Positions 24,769-36,861 of a DNA stretch of 64,000 bases are shown here, piece by piece. Position numbers and translations under genes: made by a program. Under the pieces are notes generated by a model. That model was not told the DNA's origin. It made no database searches and saw nothing but the letters and a program-made list of their open reading frames with translations. This DNA is from Uloborus plumipes (lineage: Eukaryota > Arthropoda > Arachnida > Araneae > Uloboridae): contig JAXGGA010000076.1 in assembly GCA_038373865.1 (NCBI GenBank), positions 309,181 through 373,180 of the forward strand, read 5' to 3'. How positions within the stretch are numbered: the stretch's first letter is position 1; each line of letters opens with the position of its first letter.

Positions 24769-26332
24769 CACTAGGTGGCCAAAAGTATCCGGACACTTTC
24801 AAAAATTTACATTCTTACATATAGCTCGAGAAATAAGTGATCAATTGTTCTTTAACTTTAGTCATACAAAATATAGGCTTCACCGAACATTTCCAAGTTG
24901 AAATTAAATTACCCTTGCATTTGGGGGACGACAAGAAGGGGGTTGAAAGCAAAACCGCTTTTCGACCATAACTCTTCGAAAATAGCTCGGAATAAGCTAT
25001 CAGTTTCAGTAATTAATTAGCATACTATGTATAATTACTGTACAAATTTTTATGAACGTACCACTCTGACTTCTGAAGATATGAAACATTTTTGAAAAAA
25101 CGGCAATTTTATTTGAAGGGTTTTTGCTCATAACACGCAGAGTTTTTGATCAAACCTTATCACAACTTCAGGAAAGATGACAAAATACAAGAGAAATAAC
25201 ATACTAAAGCGGTAAATAAAAATATTAAAAATTCGATGAGATATGAACGTTAAAAGGAAATAATTTTTCACGGCGCATGCGCGAACGACAGAAATTTATA
25301 ACTACAAAAATATTGTAGCCTGATTTATACTGCATCTTATAAAAAAAGTTCCAGTTGAATATCATGAAAAATGAAAAAGATATCAGCGATCTAGTGAGCT
25401 GTAATTCATTCATTCACAGACAATACATACATGGCGAGGGGTTGTCCACAAATAGTGTGGTGACAATCGATCATTTTTTTTCAATGTTAAATTGTATACA
25501 GTTTGAAAATTTATATTCGGCATAGAAGTCACATTTCGTCTGTTCGGCCAAAAAGACCTTATACGTACGTTTCCAAAAGTATCCAGACACCCTCTGAAAC
25601 GTTGGTTTTGAAAGACGACGCAATAACCTTTAATTTAAAAATAGCTCTTTGTGTACAGACCCTCACTATTTATGTATTGTCTGCGAAATGAATGAAATAC
25701 AGCTCACTAGATCGCTGATATCTTTTTCATTTTTCATGATATTCAACTGGAACTTTTTTTATAAGATGCAGTATAAATCAGGCTACAATATTTTTGTAGT
25801 TATAAATTTCTGTCGTTCGCGCATGCGCCGTGAAAAATTATTTCCTTTTAACGTTCATATCTCATCGAATTTTTAATATTTTTATTTACCGCTTTAGTAT
25901 GTTATTTCTCTTGTATTTTGTCATCTTTCCTGAAGTTGTGATAAGGTTTGATCAAAAACTCTGCGTGTTATGAGCAAAAACCCTTCAAATAAAATTGCCG
26001 TTTTTTCAAAAATGTTTCATATCTTCAGAAGTAAGAGTGGTACGTTCATAAAAATTTGTACAGTAATTATACATAGTATGCTAATTAATTACTGAAATTG
26101 ATAGCTTATTCCCAGCTATTTTCGAAGAGTTATGGTCAAAAAGCGGTTTTGCTTTCAACCCCCTTATTGTCGTCCCCCAAATGCAAGGGTAATTTAATTT
26201 CAACTTGGAAATGTTCGGTGAAGCCTATATTTTGTATGACTAAAGTTAAAGAACAATTGATCACTTATTTCTCGAGCTATATGTAAAAATGTGAATTTTT
26301 GAAAGTGTCCGGATACTTTTGGCCACCTAGTG
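24769..26332. mobile_element. Tc1/mariner-type foldback element, 1564 bp
   Basis: TA flanks (24767-24768, 26333-26334) enclose CACTAGGTGGCCAAAAGTAT at both ends in inverted orientation. The arms, 24769-25429 and 25671-26332, are about 660 bp and differ at roughly ten positions, most of them in the outer 320 bp. The 241-bp loop contains ATGGCGAGGGGTTGTCC just inside the left arm and an internal CCAAAAGTATCCAGACAC word at 25572. By its ends this is a Tc1-like non-autonomous element; the loop may hold the start of a lost transposase gene. The matching 62-codon frames in both arms are mirror images of one sequence, not genes. Confidence 0.85.
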
Positions 26333-26334
26333 TA

Positions 26335-26940
26335 CCTTCACTATCTATTTAAGTGCATTTCTCCAGTAATTCACTTCCCTTTTATATTGAGATAATAAGT
26401 CTATATCTGGAACTGCGGGACACTATAGATTGTTGGGCACTGGGCACGTTCCCAGGGTGCCCATTGGGAAAGAGGGGTCTGATACGACACCAGACATTGC
26501 TTGAAATGTTACGAAAAAACATTTTATGCTTTTGTCTGGTTGAGGGAGGAAAAGGAGATTTATATATTTCTCTCTAAAAATGTTTGAATTTGAAGTCCAA
26601 AAAATGCAGTTTGCAGTTATCTTTGGTGACATTGGGGAGGAGAGGGGAGCTCAGAATTTCTCCTCTTGGAAGGGCAGCTGTTTGGTCCTTCATAGAGATT
26701 GAATGTTCCACATTTTATATGTTCGCTCACAAAAATATGAAATTAAATACGTAAGAATGTTTAACTTTATATGTGAGGAATTATTTTCAAAAATTTTAAT
26801 TACAATTTATTTTCGTGCTTTAAATATATTATTTCCCCCTTTGTCTTCTATGTATAAGCTTTTATTTTATTTGCATATTATCATTATTATATTAGTTTTA
26901 TCATTGCAAATATTTAATATTGACTTCCAATAAGTTAATA
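26335..26940. other. No recognisable gene
   Basis: AT-rich; frames under 77 codons with no family signature. Confidence 0.5.
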
Positions 26941-26949
26941 TACAGTTGA

Positions 26950-27022
26950 CTGTATATATACATACATATATATATATATATATGTACGTATGTATGTATG
27001 TGTGTGTGTGTATTTGTATGTA
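26950..27022. repeat. Compound microsatellite (TA)n-(TATG)n-(TG)n
   Basis: Alternating TA and ACATA units pass into GTATGTATG and then GTGTGTGTG. Flanks are ordinary. Confidence 0.9.
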
Positions 27023-28045
27023 CACTTACGATACTGTTTTAATTCTATATATATAAATAACGTAAAATCATTACCAGTTTACCTGATTTAGTTTTCTAAC
27101 CTTTTTTAGTACTAAACACAAGAAATGTAACGTCACCTTTTCATCCGCCCCACTTTTACTCAATTTGCACATAAATCATCTCGCCAATTAATGTCTAAAT
27201 ACGTAATGGCTGCATGCAACACTTAAAGCTGTTTTTGAGGGTAAATAGTCGGAGAATTCGTTTGGAAAGGACCCCTTGTCGAACGTGGGAAATCAGAGGT
27301 TAACAGATCGTTTGTGTCGATGACACACTCTAAGTTTCAAGCTAGAAAAAAAGGAAGAAAAAATCATTGTATCTGTTGTTATTCCTCCGAAATGCCTGCG
27401 GCGTCACTCCATGATGTTTCCGATTGGTCGCAGCATGTTCTAATAACGGAGAACGCCTTCCGAGAAAGAGAATAATTATTAAAATGTATTTTATTGAGCC
27501 AACATTCTTCTAGAGTTCCTTCACTTCTTCGCTGCACTTTTCTTTTTTCAACTCCCTCCGTCTAACTTATCTGTCATTTACTTGATAAAAAAACGCTGAG
27601 ATTAGCAGTTCGTTTCAAGAATACCAGAACATAAAAGAACATGTTAGACGTTGCTTCTCACTGCAACACAAGGCTCATACACGACAAGCAGATTAAAACT
27701 TGGAACTGGTGAATTACACGTTACTTGTCATTTCAGGATTACTTGACACTGGATAGCACTATCTGCCGATTACCTTAACAGCAGATGAGCCGTTGAGGGC
27801 AAAAGTGGTGTAAGTCAATTTTTTTTTATAATTTGTATTTGCACCATCAGAAATTAATTTTCATCTCATTCTGCTTCATGCGGAAGTGGTGTGAGTCAAA
27901 GTCCAATCAGTTGCCAATAGACAATGATAAAGAATTGATCTGTTGGGGTCTTTTTGAATTCATTGAGAAGTCTCAAATTTGCCAACTTAAGGTTTTACAG
28001 TATACACTTTTTCTCCTTACGCTTATTTTTTTTTTAATTATTTTG
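27023..28045. other. No recognisable gene; small GC-richer patch
   Basis: 27240-27480 is less AT-rich and includes GATTGGTCGC, which contains the reverse form of a CCAAT box, but I see no frame or transcript signal to build on. Confidence 0.4.
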
Positions 28046-28103
28046 AGAAAACCAATTTCTTAGGAAAAGATTAGTTTAGTCTTTTTCTAAGAAACTGGTT
28101 TCC
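28046..28103. repeat. Hairpin, 27-bp arms
   Basis: GAAAACCAATTTCTTAGGAA pairs with TTCTAAGAAACTGGTTTCC across a four-base loop, with a few mismatches. A third, partial copy (AAAGAAATTGGTTTTCC) follows at 28125. Confidence 0.65.
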
Positions 28104-30970
28104 GAAGAACACAAATTGGGTTCCAAAGAAATTGGTTTTCCGAAAAAATTATCTTTTACGTAAGAAAAAATATTCAAATACATTTACAAAAGAGATATAT
28201 CTTCTGTTAGATGCATTTATCGGAGATTTTGAAATCAAAGGCAATAGAGCTCACTGTTGATTTTGAACTGCACGACAATATTTCTAAAGAACTTGAAATA
28301 GTTCAGAGAACTTGAAATAGTTGTAGAGTCAAAGTTGGTTTTCAGTTCCACTTTCCTAAATTTGGAAACCGTTTTAAAACTAGTAATTAATAGGGATTTT
28401 AGATTTTGTTTTCATGACTTGCCCTTTCATCATTCTTATGTTCCAGAATAATGAACTGAAATTAATAATACATTCTTATGTTCCACACCTAAATTCATTT
28501 TCAAGAAAACATTTTGTTTCAATTTTCAAATTGTTCAATCACACCGGGGATGATCTCCATCTGCGGATGAGAAGAAATTAGAAATACTGGAATAAACGTT
28601 GTTTAGATCTGTTATATTATATAATTAGCTCCATTTTATTGACTTTTTGTGAATTTTATTATTTGTTGAAGAATAACAGCTGCGGGAAAACTAATGGTAT
28701 GTGCAACAGACCAGATTTTCTGCAAAGGAAAATTAATAGGAGATATTTTCCCGACTATCCTTTTCTTGAATAAATTTATTTACGTTGTTTGCTAAAGCTT
28801 TTATGAAGGAAGAAAATCTACGAACGATTTCATTTAACCAAACAGATCATCAGAACCAAAATCCTTACTTCAAACTGCACATCCATTTACTAGTCGAATT
28901 CAAAATATGTGAAAACGTATTGTTACTGTGAAAGTCAGAAGTCTGTGAAATGTCGACATTAGGCGGTGAATGACAGTTCATATACCAAAGCTATCGGTGA
29001 AAGATCGAACTCTGGTAAATCACCGGCGAAAGTCGCCATACTCCAATTTGGAAAAATCATTTTATCAAAAGTGTATATCTTACAGCTTCACAATCTAAGG
29101 AATTTTGAAAAAATCTAAATGCGTTTCGATGTAAATACTTGAATGCAAATAAGACGGCAGTGAATATCTATAATGCGATTTTCATGAAAAATGAATAAGA
29201 ATATCATTTGGCAGAACCGCTTCTTTCCTTGGGCTCCAAGTGCAAGCTGTTATTAAGTTATTAGTACTCAGATACTAATAAGTATTGTGAATAAATCTTG
29301 GCTACGACTCCATAATAGGCTCAAATATTCAGCAAAGTCGTATCAACTCAGTGATGTGTTGGTTATAATTAGGTGAAGAGTAGAAATAGTTTTATTTTTT
29401 TTCTTCTTTTTTTACGCATGGAATCTTTTCCTTTTCTCTTCTTTTCTTTTTTTCTTATGAGATAGTACAAACTTGCTCGCTATTATCATTACCTCTTGAT
29501 GCATTCTAGTTTTATCCATAATAAAAAAAAAATTCCAAATGGACAATATAAATTAATGAATTAAATATTATGTAAATTTTAAGAGAAAGAGCTAATCTAA
29601 CATTAGAAAATCTTTACATTCCGATCAGATTTCTAAAAGAGTAATAACGATCAGAATCTGATGACATAATGCTCTTATCAAAAGGATGAAAACCAGATAA
29701 TCAGCAGTGCAATTATAGCAGGAAAAAAGACGAAACACTCCTTCTTATTTGAATACTATTTATACTAGAAACGCATGAATTATATCACTCTATCAGGAAT
29801 AATGTGCAATGCCAGTTTTGAAGCTCTATTAAGGGGTCGTCTTCATATTAAAACGAGAACGAACTTTAAAATTTAAAACCTTAGTATCACAAGTTTGCTA
29901 TCATTATCAAAATCTAGCATTATATAAAAGTAAAATCTTCATGTACTTTGGATCAGCAGTTGTTTTAAAAATAAATTGAGAAAAAACTTTCCATATGGAC
30001 TCTAATTCTTACAGTGAACTTATAGTTGTGGGGGAAAAAATCTCCAATGAAAAATAATTGCATCACAAGAAATCTGAATTTGAGATTAAAACTCGAAGAG
30101 ACATTCGAGTTCAAAGTTTAACCGGTCCTTGCAGAAATTCAGCAAAATGAGCAGTTGCCATTCTACTAAAGCCGTTGCCGGTATATTCTTCTCCTAGAAG
30201 TATTATTGACAACGAGTGTCAAGTGGAGTAAGTCACAAAAGGCTTTAAAAGTTTTTATTGGATGAATAAATCCTCTGCTAGGAAAAAAAAACCGACATTT
30301 TCTCTACTTTTGTTACTTTAATTATACCTTCAAACTATTTTATAAAGAAAGATTGTTTTGGTTATTAATGATCATTTTGCTTTGCTTGAAAAAACAATAT
30401 CTCATTTTAAAAAATAAAAAATAAATAAATAAATAAAAAATACACAAAAAGAGTTACATCATTTGACCTATCAGAGATTACTAAGTTTTATAGTAAACTT
30501 GACCTACGTTGACGCTTTTATTTTCCTGTAATTTCATTTTTATTTTTCCTTTTGGAACTTCATAATTTATTTGAAGATCAAAGCAATTTAAACAAGTCAT
30601 CGGCTCATAACAGCCCTGTCACGGGGGGAGAGGGCTAGCACGGTCGGACTGGTCCTACCTGTTACACTGTAAATGAACGGTAATCCTCTCTGATTTAGGA
30701 CCCCATTAAACATACAAACATTAAAAATGTTTCTGATTAATTTATATCCCATTGACTTTTATGTCCATAAAAAGAGAGAGTAACAACTTTTTATTCTTGA
30801 TCAATAGCAAGAAGTAGTGATACAAGATTGAAAATGAACTACATTTTCATGTTACGACAATTCTTAAATAAATTTGATGCTATTTGTAGTTATAAAGATA
30901 CGACGCATATAAAATATCGAGTGCATATTTTATTATAATGAACTTGATCCGCACTTTGATTTAGTTTAAC
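28104..30970. other. No recognisable gene (2.9 kb)
   Basis: AT-rich sequence with no frame of 60 codons, a pyrimidine-rich tract (29390-29460) and (AAAT)n-like units at 30410-30440. I see no terminal repeats. Confidence 0.5.
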
Positions 30971-31223
30971 CACTGCTAACGCTACATTTTGCACAAGGCA
31001 CCTTGAAATGTGAAACCCTGTAGCACCAGCGGCACCTCCTGTAGGGTCCCAGTTGACTCCTTATGGCACCCTTACCATGGGCACCCCTAGGGTGACACAT
31101 AGAGTGAAATAGCACCATCAAGGGTACCATAGGAAGTCAAGTGGCACTTTTCAGGGTGTGCCGCTGGTGCTACAACGTTTCATCCTTAAAGGTGCCTTGT
31201 GCAAAATGTAGTTTTTAACAGTG
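30971..31223. mobile_element. 253-bp inverted-repeat MITE
   Basis: Left CACTGCTAACGCTACATTTT and right (reverse complement) CACTGTTAAAAACTACATTT open arms of about 110 bp that include GTAGCACCAGCGGCAC. The apex carries GGGTGCC words in both orientations. Ends of the form CACTG would suit a Chapaev/Transib-like element, but the flanks show no convincing duplication. Alternatively the true ends are the CATTTTGCACAAGG words, which are TA-flanked (30983, 31209). Confidence 0.65.
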
Positions 31224-31786
31224 ATAGGACGCTCGTGCTCCGTCAATCTTTCTCAGTCAATGCTTATTATTATTATTGCCCCGTACAAAGGCTTATCAAT
31301 AAATCGAGCCTGTTTTGAAAATCACGTGAAACATTGGAGAAGTGCACACGCTCGTCATTTATGTGAAGCAAGGGCACCGCCAAGCATATTGAACGCAATT
31401 GCGAAAATGCATGGTGTGTCTATTAAATTCCAGGACTGGGGCTAATACAAAGGAATGAATAATAAAAAACAAACATAGTGTACGTGTAATAATCCTCAAA
31501 ATAATCATCTCCGGTATTCACGCACTTTATTTCACGGCTGAAACTAATTCTGGAAGCATGCTTCGAATTCCTCTGAAAATAAGACTCGAAGTTAAGCGCG
31601 GTTACGTGTTTCTTTACGTTCTCTATGTCTTGAAATTTGATTGATTTCAAAACTTAGAGAACACAGAGCAAAAAAATGTAACCACTCATCTTCGATGAAT
31701 ATATTCATATTTTTATGAAGCTTGTCCCCAAAATTAGTATCGGAGTGAATAAAAGTATATGAATTCCGGAGATGATTATTTAGCTG
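31224..31786. other. No recognisable gene
   Basis: Frames on both strands up to 75 codons overlap and lack family signatures. Confidence 0.45.
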
Positions 31787-31896
31787 ACCCAAGTAGCACA
31801 CTTCGTTTTTTAAAGGTTGTAAAATGGTTATTAACGTTGTAACAACCGCTTAAAAACGTTTATAAAATGTTTAAAGGTTATTTGTGTTACCTGGGG
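31787..31896. mobile_element. 110-bp palindromic MITE
   Basis: ACCCAAGTAGCACAC at the left mirrors (reverse complement of the right) CCCCAGGTAACACAA. The core repeats AACGTT, TTAAA and TGTAA words symmetrically. Confidence 0.55.
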
Positions 31897-31899
31897 ATA

Positions 31900-32030
31900 G
31901 ACTGAGAGCGGAAACGGATATCTTCATTTTGAAATAGGCTAGATCTGCAAGAACGCGTAAGCAGTGAAGTGGCGCGTTCTCACAAATCCAACTTATTTTA
32001 AAATGAAGTGGTCCGTTTCCGCTTCCAGTC
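31900..32030. mobile_element. 131-bp palindromic MITE
   Basis: GACTGAGAGCGGAAACGGAT at the left and (right, reverse complement) GACTGGAAGCGGAAACGGAC form arms of about 58 bp ending at AGAACGCG. It lies immediately after the previous MITE. Confidence 0.7.
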
Positions 32031-35000
32031 CATCCGCCATCTCTTCGTGGTCTTAATTTGCACGTATGTTTGCTTTTTATTTTGCATTTCGTTGTTTTAG
32101 CCCCGTTTTAGAATTTAACAGACGCACCTTGTACTTAAAGTTCGATGTAAATTTACTGTGGAAACGTTTATGACATTCTAGCACGCGAAGTAGGAAAAAA
32201 GGGTATTCAATTGAAACAAGTACAAATAGTAACTAATTTACTCCATCAGAAACGCCAGGATTAGAACGTTAAAGAATTTTTTTCTGTTTCCATGTCGTCA
32301 AGGTTAATAAAAGTTATTGGAAAAAAAAAGTCTAAAGTTATTAGTTATAACGGTGTTTCAGCGCAAAACACGCGTTTCCCTTACAATTTTGTCCATATCA
32401 GTTCAATGTCTAAATTCAAACTTCATTCTATGAATATGAAACTCCCATATATTTCCAATAAAACTAATAAAAAAAAGTTTCCTTCACCATTATTTAAGAG
32501 TCATGAAATTTGCAAGACTCTCCAACCAACTGCAGCCAAGGTATGATAATTTTTCCATTGTCCTTAGAATTTTAACCACCAGTGTACCTGACAAGAAAAC
32601 TAAGCTTCTTAAATAAGCAATGAGGCGAAGTTGCATTGGGTGGTCGTTAGTAACTTTCTGTTGCAAAATTTAATAAAATACAAACGTCGAATAGCAAGCA
32701 CTCCTTTTCCTATGACACTCCCTTTCAATAAATACACGCTTTTGAAAAACGTTCCTTGGATAGGTCGTCCCATAAATCCGTTTCTGATCCGTTTCTCATC
32801 TCAATAATAGACACTCCTAACAGAAAAATGTAAACTTTAAGCAGCTTGCTTTCTGAGAAAAGATAAAACAAAATATAGTACATCTGCAAGCGTGATGTTT
32901 ATCATACTTTAAGATTGAAATCCCATAAACAGTTTTACTGTTACAGAATGTTTGTTCTCGACTTTAAATTAAGAAAGAAAGAAATTTTTGTAAAGCTTTA
33001 AGTTAGTTTTTCGTTACTCAGTGTCTTGTCAGAATTTTTGCAGAAGGGAGAGGGGAGGGGGGGACACAGGAACTCAATGCACACTTCAGTGAAACAGGCT
33101 TATAGCGAGTGCGAAGGGACCGCGATTATTCTCTAATCGAGTGCTCGTAAAAAACGATTTTGAGAAAAATCATAAATCTTCATACATACTTGATTTGTTT
33201 ATTTGATTTACCTCTCAGTGTCTTTCTTCTGTTATTGTTTTCTTGTTGCAGCATTTTTCATCAGTCGATATTTTTCTTCATTACCATAGAGCTTTTGGAC
33301 ACCTCGAATAACTGTCACGAAGAATAAGTCTTGGATTAAATGGCTACTAAGAGTTAAAATATAAAGCAAATTAAAAGTGCTCCGACATTAGCGTGCTCAT
33401 AACATTATGTTATTTTTCCCATGACTAGTTAACATAATGCTACTTTTTGAACAAGAATATGAAAATTAGAAGAAGGAAATTAGATGAAATTTGGAAATTT
33501 GTTTATGAAAATTAGGAAAATCGGATAAAAAATGTATTATTTCTCAGAAATAAATTACTTCTAAAATCGGAAAAAAATAACGACGGTGAAATTGGCAGCA
33601 TTAAAAATAATCATCACGATCATTAATCGGTTATCTGTAATCGGCCAATGCGCGTCTGTGCTTCCCTAATTAATATTAATTCTAAATTGTGTTTGGAACT
33701 TTCCAATTTTGACCAACAAAAATTTAAGCAGAAATAATCTTCTGCATACTAAAATCATGGTAAACGTTAAAAACCCCTGCAATTAAAACAGAATTTTCAA
33801 ATTTTTAGCTATCTCCTGGATTGAGCAAGTTTTTTTTACCACTTCTTGGATGTTTCATGATTTTCTTTTTTGAGACAATGCATTTTTAAAACTGTTGTAC
33901 GCCAAAAATTTATAAATTACACATTAAGTAGTTTGTTAAAAGTTTTGCACATTTTATGCACGAAATAAAGAACTCTAAAATTTGTGCACTTTTTATGCAC
34001 AAAAATATTTGTCTCAATTTTTTCAAAAATCAATATTCAGTTTATCAACCAGATTTTTATTTTGCTCCACCTCATTTGGTGAATATTCCTTTTATGTTAA
34101 GGTCAGCAGGGTGTAAAAGAATCATGACTTTTTTTAAATAGAAAAATGATTGTTTTTTTTTTTTTTGTTTGTTTTTGTTTTTTTGTAAAATTTTTAATCT
34201 GAATTCTTTTGATTTTTTTTCATAAGAGCTTTGATAAACTTGAACTTTATGCAAAAAAAATAGTAATGCGGTCGTAAAATCAATTTCATGCAAATGCATG
34301 TTATGATAATAGGAAAAAATAAAATATAAGTTGAATGAAAAAAAAAGTTTGGAAATTCAAATCGGATATTAAATTTTTTGTTCTTAACCATATTCAAATG
34401 TAAAAAAAAAGGAATAAATAAACAAATATAAAAGCTAGAATTTGAGAAAAAAGTTCAACAGCTCTTTATATATAGATATAGAGCTTCTGCCTTAAAATTT
34501 AGAGCTAATTTGATTCCCCCCTCCCTCTTTTTTATAAAATAAATGTGTGCGTTTACGTGCAAACAGCTTTAGTAAGAGAAAAAGTCCGTAAAAAGATTTT
34601 AAAAAAAAATGCTAAATTTGACAAACAAGTGGGATTATAGGCGCTCGCCGTACAGGGGGCAAGGGGCGACTGCCTCGTCACTTCCAAAAGTAAAGGGACC
34701 TTGCCCGTTCACTTTTTACAGTTAAGAAGAAATTATCAATTGGAAAATGAATTTTTTCTCAGTGAAATGATTTATTTCAAGAAAATAAAAGCTGAATATT
34801 TCCGGAAAAGGGTTTTTCATATTATTTTATAAAAATAAACTTTTAATCGAAAGTTGGGAGTTGGCGGTGGCCATCCGTTTTGATTTTTCAGGCCGTATTT
34901 GGCATATTTTAGACGCCATCAAAAAGGTAATGTTAAAGTCCAATAATATAGCCAAATTTTGCAGGGAAGAAAAACAGTTTAAGAAATACTGTCACCTCCC

Positions 35001-35352
35001 CCCCCCCTTCTCTTGACCCCAAGCTTTTGGTGCACCAGCCGCCGAGTGGGGTATTGTTAAATTTTTAGTAAATAGTACATGAAACAGCCCATACTGTTCA
35101 GCACAATTTATTACTGGTATAATATAATCGGCTTCATTTCCTGAAATTGGAACAAAAGTAATTTACAGATGATATTTGGTCTTATACACAGATGACTATT
35201 AGACAGTTTATCATCAAATAAATATATATCACTGCACAAGTTGCCTAGTGTAGTATCTTTTTTTTTTTAAATCTTTGTGCTAAGCTTGCGAACAATAAAA
35301 AACACTTCAATTCCTATAATTATGTTTTCAATTTCCGCACAAGAATTGTCAT
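32031..35352. other. No recognisable gene (3.3 kb)
   Basis: AT-rich with a purine tract at 33040-33062, a long T run at 34149-34166 and a G/C-rich pair of patches at 34630-34700 and 34990-35045. The last two might be the ends of an eroded hAT-like element, since both have G or C runs just inside, but the ends do not match well. Confidence 0.4.
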
Positions 35353-35355
35353 TTA

Positions 35356-35643
35356 GGCAGGGATTCAAGTGAAACAGACGATCGCAAACTGCAATCGCTA
35401 CTGGAAGTGAATTACATTAGAACGTTTCTTGATAAAAACATCGTGACGTCAGTATGAAAAACGAGCTAGATAAAACGTCACAGCCTACTTGGCGAATAAG
35501 AGGAGATCGCCGACTGCTTGTGAGCTCTTATTGGCTCCGCTCGTAGTGACGTCAGTGCCAAGTTAAGTTGATGATAATGTAATTCATTTCCAGTAGCGAT
35601 CGCATCGAAGCGATCGCAGTGCTGTTTCACTTGAATCCCTGCC
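35356..35643. mobile_element. PIF/Harbinger-type MITE, 288 bp
   Basis: GGCAGGGATTCAAGTGAAAC at both ends in inverted orientation, with arms of about 65 bp that continue to CGCTACTGGAAGTGAATT. The 3-bp target duplication TTA (35353-35355, 35644-35646) and GG-starting ends are typical of PIF/Harbinger. The core is GC-rich with two GTGACGTCAGT words. Non-autonomous. Confidence 0.8.
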
Positions 35644-35646
35644 TTA

Positions 35647-35978
35647 GTGCAATAATCAGCACGTTGAAAAAGCTTGCAATTTTTTTTTTTTTGTACTGTA
35701 CATCGTTTTTGAAAAAAGTGCTCCGCTGAAATAAAATACAAATGAATCAGAACCAAGCAAAGTTTCCTTTTCGCTTGATAATTTTGTACTATTTTTCCTT
35801 TGGCGAAAAGGATGCAGCTGCGGCAACTAGCAACTCAACTTGGGAGTAAAAAGAACTGAGCTGAAGAGAGCACTTTGTTTACGCTCTCTCCTCGCGACCG
35901 GCGTGCTGGTTGCCATGTTTTTGTGCTCTGTTCTTTTCGCTATTAACTAATGTAATTGTTGTGACTGAAGACTGAAGT
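35647..35978. other. GC-richer stretch upstream of the gag remnant
   Basis: No frame is open. It might be the leader or LTR of the retroelement below, but I see no repeated LTR copy, TG...CA boundary or primer-binding site. Confidence 0.35.
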
Positions 35979-36386
35979 TGCACGTATTGCATTGCGACTT
36001 CCAGTGTTCTGGAAAGCTTGTGTTAGATTGTGGCTAGCACAATGTGACAATTCTTTTGCGTTTAGTGGCATCGTAAACGATTACACAAAATATTCATCGT
36101 TGGTTGCAAATATTGATGCAGCAACCCTATAACATGTGTCCGACATAGTGCTCAATCCCCCAAAGACGGGAAGTATAAAGCATTTTGCGATCGTCTGATC
36201 GCCGAATTTGAAGATTCGGAGCGCACGAAGCTAAAAAATCTGCTGACCGACTTACAATTGGGCGATGATCGGCCCAGCCGATTACTTCGGCGTATGAGAG
36301 AGCTAGCTGGTGATCTGAAAGATGAAATTCCGCAAAGCTCTTGGAATCAACGTATGCCTACCCACACCCGAAATGGAGAGAATTAG
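35979..36386 (+). pseudogene. Ty3/gypsy (Mag-like) gag remnant
   Basis: The conceptual peptide begins RLPVFWKACVRLWLAQC, the conserved start of arthropod Mag-type gag, and continues with TKYSSLVANIDAATL and VSDIVLNPP. After a frame change near 36165 it gives SERTKLKNLLTDLQLGDDRP and LLRRMRELAG. The family role is the structural particle protein of an LTR retrotransposon. This copy has an in-frame stop near 36131 and the frameshift, and ends at a stop at 36384-36386. No protease, reverse transcriptase or integrase follows, so it is an inactive fragment. The downstream BEN frame overlaps its end in another frame. Confidence 0.75.
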
Positions 36387-36861
36387 AGGGAAGTACTCTA
36401 ACTTGAAGGCAAAATACAAGTTAAAAAAACAACAGTTAAAAGAACATCAGGCTAGCAAGGCTGTGACTGCATCAACAGTAGAAGATGCTGCGAACTGTGT
36501 AATTCTTGGAGAGGGCACATCTGTGTCATCGAAAAAACTGTCCCTGTGTAGAATGCGAAATGTTTCGGTCTACACAGGGGACCTTTTGGAAGTTGTTTTT
36601 GGCCGTCAAAGCTTGGGGACAAGTGTATTGAAAAAATCCCCTATAAATGTCACGAAGGCCCTCCTGCCAAAAGATGTTATTGACGACATCATTCTTCATG
36701 TTGCAGAAAAGTTTTCTGCAGATGTCAAACCAGTAAAGGCAGCCATACGGCAGAAAATTAATACCTGCCACAAGATTGTGCAGAGGGAAAAAAAATTAAA
36801 AATAAATGGTTTCAATTTCTATGTGTATCTTTTCATTTCTATGTGTATATTTTTTGAATGA
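36322..36861 (+). CDS. BEN-domain protein frame (179 codons), exon or gene fragment
   Basis: Residues 16-45 are Lys/Glu/Gln-rich and likely coiled coil (MERIRGKYSNLKAKYKLKKQ). Residues about 82-155 fit the BEN fold: LLEVVFGRQSLGTSV, then KALLPKDVIDDIILHV and an IRQKINTCHKI end. BEN domains bind DNA or chromatin partners in nuclear repressors, and also occur in some DNA viruses of animals, so the function here is open. The first ~15 codons overlap the gag remnant in another frame, so the true protein start is unclear; the homologous part begins near codon 16. The last ~20 residues are hydrophobic, low-complexity and probably not native. CAG/GTAAGT at 36896-36904 resembles a splice donor but lies after the stop. 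It may be an exon, a retrocopy or part of a mobile element. Confidence 0.55.
   Translation: MKFRKALGINVCLPTPEMERIRGKYSNLKAKYKLKKQQLKEHQASKAVTASTVEDAANCVILGEGTSVSSKKLSLCRMRNVSVYTGDLLEVVFGRQSLGTSVLKKSPINVTKALLPKDVIDDIILHVAEKFSADVKPVKAAIRQKINTCHKIVQREKKLKINGFNFYVYLFISMCIFFE

Noticed and set aside
25225..25876. Two nearly identical small proteins on opposite strands
   Set aside because: They are the same sequence in the two arms of the foldback element.
34630..35045. hAT-like element bounded by G and C runs
   Set aside because: The two putative ends do not match well and no 8-bp duplication is found.
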